From: Clostridiales bacterium
GTDB taxonomy: Bacteria > Actinomycetota > Coriobacteriia > Anaerosomatales > SLCP01
Direction of reading: 5' to 3'
Length of the DNA stretch: 64,000 bases
NCBI GenBank assembly: GCA_018333995.1
Contig: JAGXSG010000028.1
Location: 62,001 to 126,000, forward strand
Part shown: in pieces, positions 1 to 8,320 of the stretch
Layout of the letters: every line of letters begins with the position of its first letter
Numbering within the stretch: the stretch's first letter is position 1
Translations under genes and position numbers: made by a program
Notes under the pieces: generated by a model
What the model saw: only the letters and a program-made list of their open reading frames with translations
Databases searched by the model: none
What the model was told of the DNA's origin: nothing

Positions 1-1038
1 TTCGATCTGGAGGAACTTAAGCTCGCGATCGAGAAGGCGCTTGCGGTCCGTGATCTCACGGCCGAGGTCGAGAGATTGCGCGAAGAGCTCGACAAGGAGT
101 ACGACGTTGAAGGGATCGTCGCGGCCGACTCCTCAATGATGGCGGTCATTGAGAACGTGCGCAAAGTGGCTCCCACCAACGCGACCGTGATGATTTACGG
201 TGAGTCGGGAACAGGCAAGGAGCTGGTCGCCCGGGCGATCCATAGCCTGTCGTCGCGAGACGGCAAGCCGTTCATCTCGGTGAGCGCCGGCGCGCTGCCC
301 GAGACCCTTCTCGAAAGCGAGTTGTTCGGCTACGAGAAGGGCGCATTCACGGGAGCGGTGAGTGCCAAGCCCGGCCGTTTTGAGATGGCTAACGGCGGGA
401 CAATCTTCTTAGACGAGATTGGTGACATCACGCCAGCGGTCCAGGTGAAGCTGTTACGTGTCCTTCAGGAGCGCCGATTCGAGCGCCTCGGCGGAACCAG
501 GACGGTCGAAGTCGATGTGCGGGTGGTCGCCGCAACCAATCGTGACCTCCAACAGCTCATTGCCGATGGTGGCTTCCGGGAGGACTTGTTCTACCGTCTC
601 AACGTAGTTCCGGTCACCCTGCCTCCGTTGCGCGTACGATCAGGTGATATCCCCTTACTCGTCGCACATTTTCTTGAGAAGCTCAACGCGGGAGCCAAGA
701 CTATCTCGCAAAAAGCGATGGAAGCCCTACTCGCATACCGGTGGCCGGGCAACATCCGCGAACTTGAAAACACGATCGAGCGCATCGTGATCCTCTCCCA
801 CGGCGAAGAGATCGGAGTTGAAGACCTTCCGCTCGAAATTCGCCTCAACAGCGGTGTTTGTTCGGACGCTTCGGGAGGTTTCACGTTGCCGGAGGAGGGT
901 GTTGATCTCGAGGAGGTCGAGCTCGATCTGGTCCGCCAGGCGCTCGATCGCGCTGGTGGCAACGTACCCAAGGCGGCCAAGCTTCTCGGGCTGACAACCA
1001 AGACACTTGAGGCCAGGATGCAGCGGCTCGGAGTGTAG
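1..1038 (+). CDS. Sigma-54-dependent response regulator (NtrC family), 5' end outside window
   Basis: The frame is open from the first base, so the start and the receiver domain lie upstream; the first visible residues (FDLEEL...) look like the linker that follows the conserved Lys-Pro of a receiver. The AAA+ domain has a Walker A motif GESGTGKE near visible residue 67, the sigma-54-contacting loop GAFTGA at 114-119, and the Walker B-like FLDEIGD. A Fis-type helix-turn-helix ends the protein (GGNVPKAAKLLGLTTKTLEA). It should hydrolyse ATP to open sigma-54 promoters, presumably after phosphorylation by a histidine kinase not visible here. A -24/-12 promoter begins six bases after its stop, so the downstream cluster is the obvious target. 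The family call is firm; the signal is unknown. Confidence 0.95.
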   Translation, partial: FDLEELKLAIEKALAVRDLTAEVERLREELDKEYDVEGIVAADSSMMAVIENVRKVAPTNATVMIYGESGTGKELVARAIHSLSSRDGKPFISVSAGALPETLLESELFGYEKGAFTGAVSAKPGRFEMANGGTIFLDEIGDITPAVQVKLLRVLQERRFERLGGTRTVEVDVRVVAATNRDLQQLIADGGFREDLFYRLNVVPVTLPPLRVRSGDIPLLVAHFLEKLNAGAKTISQKAMEALLAYRWPGNIRELENTIERIVILSHGEEIGVEDLPLEIRLNSGVCSDASGGFTLPEEGVDLEEVELDLVRQALDRAGGNVPKAAKLLGLTTKTLEARMQRLGV

Positions 1039-1043
1039 CGAAT

Positions 1044-1060
1044 TTGGCACACCCCTTGCA
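1044..1060 (+). promoter_or_regulatory. Sigma-54 (-24/-12) promoter
   Basis: TTGGCACACCCCTTGCA aligns with the consensus YTGGCACGRNNNTTGCW. The invariant GG (1046-1047) and GC (1058-1059) have the exact required spacing. Transcription would start near 1071, giving a leader of about 30 nt that contains the GAGGAG before the GTG at 1101. It sits just after a sigma-54 activator gene. Confidence 0.82.
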
Positions 1061-1100
1061 CCTCCATGAAAGAAACACAGCCCCTCCGAGGAGTCCCCAC

Positions 1101-1448
1101 GTGTCTCGCTGGTTTCGCTCGCCTCAAGCGTTGCTTACCGCCGCCGCGATCGGCGCGGCGGTGTTTGGAGTTCTCGCCGTCGTGTTTGCTCTTGGACCGT
1201 GTTCCGGAGCGCAGATTGGCACATTTGGCGCGGCGCTCGCGAGCGGGATGCTCGTCGGCGTGACGACGCTCATGCTCCTTGCCTCCCGTCCTGTCGGGGG
1301 TGACTTCGAGGTTGATCTGGACGGCGGCCCCTGCGCTTCGTGCGGAGCGCCGCTTGTGGCGGGGTGGCGTCTGTGTCCATACTGCGGCGAGATGCTGGAT
1401 CGCGACGTCAGTCATCCGGTAGATGCCGGGCGAACACTCCGCTTCTAA
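1101..1448 (+). CDS. Small membrane protein with C-terminal zinc ribbon
   Basis: A 115-residue protein. I place the start at GTG 1101, which has GAGGAG upstream; a longer frame from TTG 1044 would run through the sigma-54 promoter and is unlikely. Two hydrophobic segments (about residues 9-30 and 39-60) come first. A zinc ribbon with two CxxC knuckles (CASC and CPYC) follows in the last third and is probably cytoplasmic. I do not recognise the family. It is the first gene behind the -24/-12 promoter and precedes a metal-binding HMA protein and CcdA, so a role in metal or thiol handling is possible but only inferred from position. Confidence 0.75.
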   Translation: MSRWFRSPQALLTAAAIGAAVFGVLAVVFALGPCSGAQIGTFGAALASGMLVGVTTLMLLASRPVGGDFEVDLDGGPCASCGAPLVAGWRLCPYCGEMLDRDVSHPVDAGRTLRF

Positions 1449-1465
1449 GAAACAGGTGACCTCGT

Positions 1466-1687
1466 ATGTCCGAGACCAAGACCGTGCGCCTCGCCACGAC
1501 AGGGATGCACTGCGGCTCGTGCGCGATGCTGATTGATATGACACTTGAGGACGCGACCGGCGTGAGAAGCGTCAAGACCGAGTACGCATCCGGAACGACC
1601 GAAGTCACCTTCGACCCGGAGGCGATCGACATCGACGGGATCGTAGCGGCGGTCAGGTCGATCGGTTATGATGCCACAGCTCTCTAA
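1466..1687 (+). CDS. Heavy-metal-associated (HMA) domain protein, CopZ-like
   Basis: A 73-residue single-domain protein with the ferredoxin-like HMA fold. The metal site is GMHCGSC near residues 14-20, the usual MxCxxC signature, followed by the expected valine-rich strand and a C-terminal IGYDA. Such proteins carry Cu(I) or similar soft metals to membrane transporters or enzymes. AGGTGA lies a short way before ATG 1466. It lies 17 bp after the zinc-ribbon gene and 34 bp before ccdA, so the three probably share one sigma-54-driven transcript. Copper specificity is assumed from the motif. Confidence 0.88.
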   Translation: MSETKTVRLATTGMHCGSCAMLIDMTLEDATGVRSVKTEYASGTTEVTFDPEAIDIDGIVAAVRSIGYDATAL

Positions 1688-1721
1688 CGGTTAATTCGCG
1701 ACAGAACAGGGAATTCGCCCC

Positions 1722-2447
1722 ATGGATGTTGCTTCGGTGAGTCTTGCCGCCGCGTTCGCGGCGGGCGTCGTGTCCTTTCTCTCTCCGTGCGTACTGCCGC
1801 TCATACCGGGCTACCTCTCATTCATGACGGGCATGGCTGTCGGTGACCTGTCTGGAGGCGAGGCACGCCGAAGGGTTCTTGTCCCGTCGCTGCTGTTCGT
1901 CGCCGGCTTTTCTGTCGTCTTCACAGCTCTTGGCGCCTCAGCGAGTGTGCTCGGAGGGTACCTCGTCGATCATCGCGAGACTATCGAGCGAGTTGCCGGT
2001 CTTGCTGTCATTGGGCTTGGCGTTCTAATGCTCGGCATCTTTAAAGTGCCGTGGTTGTATGGTGAGGCCCGGTTCGATCTTGGCCGGGCTGGTGCGTTTG
2101 GACGAGGAGCCGCGTTTGTGATGGGAGCCGCGTTCGCATTTGGATGGACGCCATGCGTGGGGCCTGTGCTTGGCGCGGTACTCGCGCTCGCGGGAACCTC
2201 AGGCGATGTCGCTCAGGGCGCGACGCTGCTCCTTGCGTATTCAGTTGGACTCGGGGCGCCGTTCGTAGCCACGGCGTTACTGTTTGGCTCCGTGCGTCCG
2301 CTGCTCACGCGCCTCAATCGTCACGCGCTTACCGTCAACAGGGTGGCCGGAGCGCTACTGATCGCCGTGGGTGTGCTTATAGTGAGCGGTACGATGTCGG
2401 CGCTCGTGTCAGTGCTCACAAGGGCGTTTCCCGGTTTGACCCCCTAA
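1722..2447 (+). CDS. ccdA: CcdA-type thiol:disulfide transporter
   Basis: A 241-residue, six-helix membrane protein of the DsbD-beta/CcdA family, which passes reducing equivalents across the membrane to extracytoplasmic thioredoxin-like proteins for cytochrome c maturation. Both redox-active cysteines are present, in SPCVLPLIPGY (helix 1) and GWTPCVGPVLG (helix 4), each beside the family's prolines. No ResA/thioredoxin partner is adjacent. Its neighbour upstream is an HMA protein, an association also seen as HMA-DsbD fusions in other bacteria, so electron delivery to a metal-linked target is an alternative. Family assignment is firm, partner unknown. Confidence 0.9.
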   Translation: MDVASVSLAAAFAAGVVSFLSPCVLPLIPGYLSFMTGMAVGDLSGGEARRRVLVPSLLFVAGFSVVFTALGASASVLGGYLVDHRETIERVAGLAVIGLGVLMLGIFKVPWLYGEARFDLGRAGAFGRGAAFVMGAAFAFGWTPCVGPVLGAVLALAGTSGDVAQGATLLLAYSVGLGAPFVATALLFGSVRPLLTRLNRHALTVNRVAGALLIAVGVLIVSGTMSALVSVLTRAFPGLTP

Positions 2448-2539
2448 CCGGCTCGTGAACGCTCCAAGGTTGGCCTTGCCCTTCAGGTGACGTACGATGT
2501 GCATGCGTAGTCGAACCTGAAGAGAGCGGTCGACAGCAG

Positions 2540-5500
2540 TTGTTCAGACGGCGTAGCAGCGGCGGAACCCTCGCTTCGAACATTATCCTGCTCACACTGC
2601 TGATGGTCTCGCTGACAGTGACCATGGGTGCCCTCACAGCGCTCGGAGGAGTGTACGATCTGGCGCGAGGGGAGGTTTCGGCGCGCCACACCGCGTATCT
2701 GCACGCGGTTGTTGGCGACGTTTCGCTACGGCTCGATCCTGCAGGCCGTCTCGTGTCTCGAGCGATATCTGTCGCGGTTGATCCCCGTGACGGAGCGATC
2801 GACCGCGGAGCGCTAGCGGCGCAGTTCGACACGGGCGTCGAGTACGTTGATAGGCTGATGTTCGTGCAACGCGATGGTACGGTGATCAGTGCGCACCCAG
2901 CGTTTCAGGCGCCTCGCGAAGGAATCGACAATCCGGTCGTCGCCGCGGCGGTGCCAGACCGTCCCATCTACCACTACGAGCGCGTTCCGGGAAGCTTGGA
3001 GTCGTGGTTGTGGGTGGCTCGTTCCGTGGCCGGACACGACGACCTCGTGATGCTCGCGCGTGTTCGTAGCGGTTTCGTCCAGCTTGTCGTCGACCGGTTC
3101 TCCGATGCCGCAGATGGACGGAGTGTCATGCTCGTCACCCCGTACGGGGTGACCGTCGCACAAAGCGGCGGAATGGCTGCGCCGATGCGGGAAAGCGTCG
3201 TCTTCACGCCCGAGGAGCCTGGTGCGGATTCGGGCACGGTTTCAGCGGTAGTGGACGATGGTTCCGTGGTGTGGGGGCGGTGGGCTGACATCGCGCAATA
3301 CGAAGGTCTTGAGTGGCGTGCGCTGATCTTCGAGCCGCGATCGGTAATGGTGCTCGCGACGGTGCGCGCCCTTACTCCTGCGGTGGTCGCGCTCGCGTTG
3401 AGCGGACTCTTCTCCCTTGTGCTCGCAGCCGTGTTCGCAGGCAAACTTGTCTCGCCGCTCACTCGACTCGAGGAGCGTGCGCGAGAAGCGGTGACCGGCG
3501 CCTACGTGCATCAGCTCGCGAGTGATCGCTCCGACGAAGTCGGTCGTCTCGCCGAGGCGTTCAACGCGATTGCCGTACGGCTCAATGCGCTGCACGACCT
3601 CGCACAGCTCCTCGCGAGCTCGTCTCGGTTGGATCAGGTGCTCGACGGGATCGTAGCCACGATCGGGCATCTTGTTCGTAGCGCGAGCGTCGCTGTCTTC
3701 CTCGTTGACGACCAGTCGGGGACACTGTCGCTCGCTCGTTCCAACGCGTCCGCGGGGGGTAGCCCGCCCGCGATTCCCCTCGCGGCCGACACGTGGCTAG
3801 TCGACGCTATGCATTCGAGCGGTCCTGAGGTGCGCCTCTCACTCGGTGCCGACATGGCCTCCCTTGTTCCCGGCGAGTATGGCAGGTCAGTCACCGTGTT
3901 GACCGCCCCACTCGTCGTGGGGACTGAACCGCTTGGCGTGGTAGTGGTTATCGAGAGTGCCGGTCACGGCTTCACTGACGCGGAGACCGAGATGATCCGC
4001 ACGTTCTCCGCGCAGGCGGCGGTTGCCGTCCATAACTCCCGCCTTTTCGAAATTGAGACACGTTCCAGGACCGAGGCCGAGGTGCTTCGCGCGGTTGCCG
4101 AGCAGCTTTCGCGACCCCAGGCGCTCGGCGCGGCGTTGAGGAGCGTACGGGAGCCGACGTCGATTCTGCTCGGCGCGTCCGGTGATGCGATGGCGGTGTT
4201 CAAGCGATCGGCGTTTGGATTGCCCGCTGCTCGTGACACCGTCCGTGAGCAGATGCTTACGGAGGCGTGGCGCCAGGTTGCGACGCCGGGTCGCCCGACG
4301 GTAGTTCTCGAACGGGGCGAAGCCGGTCCAAGCGACACATTCCTCGACGGGTTTGAGGCATCAAGAGCGCTTGTCGCAGCGGTGGAGTTCGATGGCGAGC
4401 CGTGCGCGGTTCTCGCATTTGCCCGCCGCGGCGAGCGCCGATTCACAGCGCGGGACCATCGGCTCGCCGCCGCGATCGCGAGCCAGGTCTCTTTGGCTTT
4501 TGAGAGCGCGTTTCATTACGAACGGGCTCGATCGAAGGCCGAAAGTCTTGAGACCATCTTCCGCATCAGTCAGGTGGTTAGCTCGTCGCTTCAGGCTAAG
4601 GTCGTTCTCAACCGCGTACTCGATGTGGTGCAGCGGGTGTTTGAGGCCGATGCGGTTTCACTCATGACCTACGACACGGACGCGCAGAAGCTACGTACTG
4701 AGATGGCGCGCGGACTCGTCTCATCTGCGATCCTTCGATACGCGGCCGATTCAGGGACCGACCTAGTAGGTCAGGTCTTTTCCGGAGGGGAGCCAGTGCG
4801 TGTCGATGACCTCATCACCCACGGTGGTGAAGTATGCACCCTCGCCCATGAGCAGGGGATGCGCTCTTTGATCTCAGTACCCCTGCTCGCCCGGGGCCGC
4901 AGCATAGGCGTGCTGACCGTATTCTCAACCGCCAAAGGCGCATTCTCGGACGAAGACATGGGCCTCCTGCACACGTTTGCGTCTCAGGCCGCGCTGGCGA
5001 TCGACACGGCTAAGCTGTACGGCAAGGAACACATGGTGGCATCCGTGCTCCAGGCATCGATCCTGCCTGACACGCTTCCGGAGTTTGAAGAAATTGAATC
5101 GAGCAGCGTCTATCTGCCAGCAGGCGTGGAGGCTGACATCGGTGGTGACTACTATGATCTGTTTTGCGGTCCAGAGGGATCGATCTTTACGGTCATGGGA
5201 GACGTGTGCGGGAAAGGTGTCGCCGCCGCAACCAAGACATCGATGATCAAGTACACGGTCCGTGGACTCGTGGCCGCGGGACTCGGGCCGGCGCGCGTGC
5301 TCAGTGAGGTGAACAAGGCGGTTGCGAGCAGTGGTGATCCGAGCGACATTGTCACATTGTGGATAGGAGCAATCGACACAGACAATAGGGTGCTTCACTA
5401 CGCGAACGGCGGTCATCCTGCCGCACTGCTTCGCAAAGCCGACGGTGTGATCTTGAGGTTGCCGCCAACGGGTCCGCTTCTCGGGGCCATGGCTCTGGCA

Positions 5501-5761
5501 CCGTACGAACAAGAGAGCGTCGCGGTGGAGGAGGGAGACTTGCTACTCCTCTACACCGATGGAGTGACGGAAGCTCGCCGTGGGAATAAGTTCTTTGGCG
5601 AGGGCAGAGTACGCTCAGCGCTCAAGCGGGGCAGGGATGCCGATGGAGTCACTCAGGAGCTGCTCGCCGCGCTCGACAGGTTCGTGCCGGGTACCATCCG
5701 TGACGACGCGGCGGTGTTAGCCGTGCGTATCCGCGCGAAGCTCGCGCCCGGCGAAGGTTAG
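2540..5761 (+). CDS. Membrane sensor SpoIIE-type PP2C phosphatase (HAMP-GAF)
   Basis: A 1073-residue protein. An arginine-rich N-terminus leads into a membrane helix (about 13-37), an extracytoplasmic sensor region (about 38-270), a second helix (about 276-300) and a HAMP linker. GAF-like domains follow (about 357-505, a weaker one about 513-660, and about 670-826), then a SpoIIE/RsbU phosphatase domain from about 833 to the end. Metal-binding signatures include GGDYYDLF and GDVCGKGVAA. RsbU-type enzymes dephosphorylate STAS anti-anti-sigma proteins. The next gene, 21 bp on, is a STAS-HATPase fusion and is its likely substrate. The TTG start is supported by the short basic stretch before helix 1 but has only a weak GAGAG upstream. 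Confidence 0.9.
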   Translation: MFRRRSSGGTLASNIILLTLLMVSLTVTMGALTALGGVYDLARGEVSARHTAYLHAVVGDVSLRLDPAGRLVSRAISVAVDPRDGAIDRGALAAQFDTGVEYVDRLMFVQRDGTVISAHPAFQAPREGIDNPVVAAAVPDRPIYHYERVPGSLESWLWVARSVAGHDDLVMLARVRSGFVQLVVDRFSDAADGRSVMLVTPYGVTVAQSGGMAAPMRESVVFTPEEPGADSGTVSAVVDDGSVVWGRWADIAQYEGLEWRALIFEPRSVMVLATVRALTPAVVALALSGLFSLVLAAVFAGKLVSPLTRLEERAREAVTGAYVHQLASDRSDEVGRLAEAFNAIAVRLNALHDLAQLLASSSRLDQVLDGIVATIGHLVRSASVAVFLVDDQSGTLSLARSNASAGGSPPAIPLAADTWLVDAMHSSGPEVRLSLGADMASLVPGEYGRSVTVLTAPLVVGTEPLGVVVVIESAGHGFTDAETEMIRTFSAQAAVAVHNSRLFEIETRSRTEAEVLRAVAEQLSRPQALGAALRSVREPTSILLGASGDAMAVFKRSAFGLPAARDTVREQMLTEAWRQVATPGRPTVVLERGEAGPSDTFLDGFEASRALVAAVEFDGEPCAVLAFARRGERRFTARDHRLAAAIASQVSLAFESAFHYERARSKAESLETIFRISQVVSSSLQAKVVLNRVLDVVQRVFEADAVSLMTYDTDAQKLRTEMARGLVSSAILRYAADSGTDLVGQVFSGGEPVRVDDLITHGGEVCTLAHEQGMRSLISVPLLARGRSIGVLTVFSTAKGAFSDEDMGLLHTFASQAALAIDTAKLYGKEHMVASVLQASILPDTLPEFEEIESSSVYLPAGVEADIGGDYYDLFCGPEGSIFTVMGDVCGKGVAAATKTSMIKYTVRGLVAAGLGPARVLSEVNKAVASSGDPSDIVTLWIGAIDTDNRVLHYANGGHPAALLRKADGVILRLPPTGPLLGAMALAPYEQESVAVEEGDLLLLYTDGVTEARRGNKFFGEGRVRSALKRGRDADGVTQELLAALDRFVPGTIRDDAAVLAVRIRAKLAPGEG

Positions 5762-5782
5762 ACTCACGAGGACGGCTAGCAC

Positions 5783-6577
5783 ATGGACTACTCGATCGAC
5801 CGCCGAGAAGAGCATCACGCGTGCGTGGTACGAGTTGATGGCGACATCGATTTGGGAGCGGTGCCTGAGTTACGCCAGGCACTCGACCAGGTGATAGAGA
5901 CCGGGTGCTCAAATGTCGTGATCGATCTGACCGGCGTGACGTACGCGGACAGTTCCGCTCTCGGCTTGCTGGTCTGGCTTGACCATCAGCTGCAGCCGCG
6001 GAGCGGCAAGGCGGTTCTGGCGGGTGCGAATCGCGATGTCGAGCGGATCTTCGAGCTCTCAGGCTTGTTCCTGGCTACAGGATGTCTCGAGGAGACCGAT
6101 GATCTCGCGAGCGCCATGGCGTGCCTCGACACGGTCTCGGACACGACCGAGGTCGAGCGGGGACACTCTCTAAGTATCGCGGCCGACGTGCAGCGTCTCG
6201 CCGAAGCCAGAGAACGGATTGTCGCCTTGATCCGGGATCTCGATTTTTCCGACTCAGCGCTCTTCGATATACAGGTAGCCCTTGGCGAGGCGCTCGCTAA
6301 CGCCGTGCGTCACGGTTCGCGCGGACAGGATGGTGCGGTGGTGACTGTTGCGATTGCAGTTCACACCGATAGGGTTGTCTTCGAAGTCACGGACATGGGT
6401 AGCGGGTTCGACGGTGAACACACGTGCAGTGACGATCTGTATGCGGTGGGGGGACGGGGGGTCATGTTCATGAGGGCGCTCATGGATTCAGTCTGTTTCG
6501 CTTCCGCCGAAGGTGGAGGGACTACCGTGCGTCTCGTGAAGCATCGTGCGGTCGACGCGCCCAGTGCTCTACGGTAG
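5783..6577 (+). CDS. STAS - HATPase fusion (RsbV-RsbW-like in one chain)
   Basis: A 264-residue protein. Residues 1 to about 110 are a STAS domain with the phosphoacceptor region YADSSALGLLVW. After a short linker, residues about 130-260 form an RsbW-type serine kinase/ATPase with N-box EALANAVRHG and G1 box DMGSGFD. In partner switching the two activities are normally separate: the kinase binds a sigma factor or phosphorylates the STAS partner, and a SpoIIE phosphatase reverses this. Here both are fused directly behind such a phosphatase, so the switch may be intramolecular. No sigma factor gene is nearby, so the output is unknown. Confidence 0.9.
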   Translation: MDYSIDRREEHHACVVRVDGDIDLGAVPELRQALDQVIETGCSNVVIDLTGVTYADSSALGLLVWLDHQLQPRSGKAVLAGANRDVERIFELSGLFLATGCLEETDDLASAMACLDTVSDTTEVERGHSLSIAADVQRLAEARERIVALIRDLDFSDSALFDIQVALGEALANAVRHGSRGQDGAVVTVAIAVHTDRVVFEVTDMGSGFDGEHTCSDDLYAVGGRGVMFMRALMDSVCFASAEGGGTTVRLVKHRAVDAPSALR

Positions 6578-6613
6578 CGTGGGCGTCTAACGACCTGCGA
6601 AGGAGTCCAAAAC

Positions 6614-7732
6614 GTGCCTCGTCGACAACGCGTACTTGTGCTGAGCGCCTCTTTTGGAGGAGGTCACTGGTCCGCCGCGCGGGCGGTACAGGAGTATCTC
6701 GCTACGCATCATGGTGACTCCGTCGAGGTGAAGGTCATCGATTTTTTCGAGGAGTTTGTGCCGAGCCTGAACGTGCTCGCGAAATTCGCGTACCAGCAGT
6801 CCATCCAGTTCCTGCCAGTGGCATACGGAACTTTTTTCGATCTGTCGAACAAACTTCCGGCAAACCCTGTTGTCCACGAACTGCGTATCATGGGACTTGC
6901 CCGCGCCGCCGAGTTCATTGACTCGTGGGATCCCGACGCGGTGGTGTCTACGTTCCCGGTCGCCGGAGGTGTGGTGGCCGATTTGAAGGAGACCAGGCCG
7001 ATCGTGTCCGCGACGGTCATCACGGATTTTGGAGCTCATCGCACGTGGCTTCACCCGGCGACCGACCTCTACTTTGTGGCCTGTTCCGAGGTGCGCGATG
7101 ACCTCGTTGCCCGGGGCATCGCGCACGAGCGGGTTGTCGTGTCAGGAATACCGATTAGGGAGCGCTTCGCCGAACAGGCTGGCAAGAGCGCCGCGCGAGC
7201 GTCGCTTGGCTTAGCCGAGGAATTCACTGTGATGCTCGCTCCCATAGCGGGGGGAACATCAGACGCGGTATCCCTCGCGTCTGCACTTAAGGATCTGGGG
7301 GTTCAGGTACTCGCGGTGGCCGGATCCAGTGAGCGCCTGAAGAAACGCCTCGATGCCGTCGCCAGAGGCGGCAGCCGCGTTCGAGTGTTCGGCTACGTGG
7401 AAGATATCAACAGAGTCATGCAAGCCGCCGATATACTGGTTGGAAAGGCGGGTGGGCTCACGGTTTCCGAAGCGCTCGCGTTGAAGCTTCCGTTACTGAT
7501 ATACAATCCAGTTCCAGGGCAGGAACTCTACAATGTTGACTTCCTCGTTAACTACGGCGCTGGCCTGATGTGCCGAGACGAAGACGACGTGGTCGAGAAG
7601 GTACGTTTCATGGCAACACACCCGCAACGTCTGCAGCAGATGGAAGACAACGCCGGGGCGCTCGGCAAACCAGCGGCGTCCCAAACGATCTGTGAGCGGG
7701 TTCTCGCGGAAGTGCGGACAGAGACAAAGTGA
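6614..7732 (+). CDS. Glycosyltransferase, MGDG synthase / UgtP-like (GT28)
   Basis: A 372-residue protein with the N-terminal glycine-rich loop SASFGGGHWSAA typical of MGDG synthases and processive diacylglycerol glucosyltransferases. The C-terminal nucleotide-sugar site includes GYVEDINRVMQAADILVGKAG and GGLTVSEALA. These enzymes add a hexose from UDP-sugar to diacylglycerol at the inner membrane face. GTG 6614 has GAAGGAG upstream. Its stop overlaps a possible GTG of the next gene. Which sugar and acceptor are used cannot be read from the sequence. Confidence 0.88.
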   Translation: MPRRQRVLVLSASFGGGHWSAARAVQEYLATHHGDSVEVKVIDFFEEFVPSLNVLAKFAYQQSIQFLPVAYGTFFDLSNKLPANPVVHELRIMGLARAAEFIDSWDPDAVVSTFPVAGGVVADLKETRPIVSATVITDFGAHRTWLHPATDLYFVACSEVRDDLVARGIAHERVVVSGIPIRERFAEQAGKSAARASLGLAEEFTVMLAPIAGGTSDAVSLASALKDLGVQVLAVAGSSERLKKRLDAVARGGSRVRVFGYVEDINRVMQAADILVGKAGGLTVSEALALKLPLLIYNPVPGQELYNVDFLVNYGAGLMCRDEDDVVEKVRFMATHPQRLQQMEDNAGALGKPAASQTICERVLAEVRTETK

Positions 7733-7746
7733 AGGTGAGAGATACG

Positions 7747-8316
7747 ATGCAGTTGTTCGAGGCGATAGAGAAGCGGCACTCCGTACGCGCTTTTAGGTCC
7801 GACACGGTACCGCGTGAGGCGCTCGAGAAGATCATGCGGGCCGCCGCTCTCGCTCCGTCAGCTCTCAACGAGCAGCCGTGGCTCTTCTATGTGACTAGTG
7901 GCGAGACGCGCCGGCGGGTAGGCGAGATCATGGCGCAGTCGACCACTCATCTTGAGGAGTACGTAGACTTGATCGGACCCGAACGGATGTCAGAAGCGGT
8001 CCGGTGGTACTCAGAGCTCGGTAACGCTCCAGTCGTCATAGTGTGCGCGATGCCCAAAGCCGACGATCCGTTTGGACGACTCAACAAGCAGATATCTGTG
8101 GGTGCCGCGATTCAAAACGTCCTGCTCGCGGCGACAGCCATCGGGCTTGCCGCGTGCAACATCACGTTCGCATTTTGGGTGCGCGACGAGCTTGCTTCAC
8201 ACCTTGGCGTGCCGAAAGACCACGAGATCGTCACGATCATCGCACTCGGGTACAGCGCTGAACACGAGCCTGTATCGCCTCCGCACAAGAGCGACATCGC
8301 CGAGTATCTCGACTGA
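7747..8316 (+). CDS. Nitroreductase-family flavoprotein
   Basis: A 189-residue FMN-dependent oxidoreductase. The start MQLFEAIEKRHSVRAF with the R-H-S-V-R FMN-phosphate motif, LAPSALNEQPW and the C-terminal ALGYSAEHEP are all family hallmarks. I choose ATG 7747 because GAAGGTGAG sits eight bases upstream; a GTG at 7729 overlapping the previous stop would add six residues. Such proteins reduce nitro compounds, quinones or enones with NAD(P)H. The physiological substrate is unknown. The HAD gene follows after four bases, suggesting co-transcription. Confidence 0.9.
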   Translation: MQLFEAIEKRHSVRAFRSDTVPREALEKIMRAAALAPSALNEQPWLFYVTSGETRRRVGEIMAQSTTHLEEYVDLIGPERMSEAVRWYSELGNAPVVIVCAMPKADDPFGRLNKQISVGAAIQNVLLAATAIGLAACNITFAFWVRDELASHLGVPKDHEIVTIIALGYSAEHEPVSPPHKSDIAEYLD

Positions 8317-8320
8317 TCGA

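Noticed and set aside
1044-1100. TTG 1044 as start of the zinc-ribbon protein
   Set aside because: It would place the start codon in the sigma-54 promoter; GTG 1101 has a proper ribosome site.
591-1544. Long minus-strand frame across the response regulator
   Set aside because: Low-complexity arginine/serine-rich translation typical of an antisense shadow in high-GC DNA; the plus strand carries clear domains.
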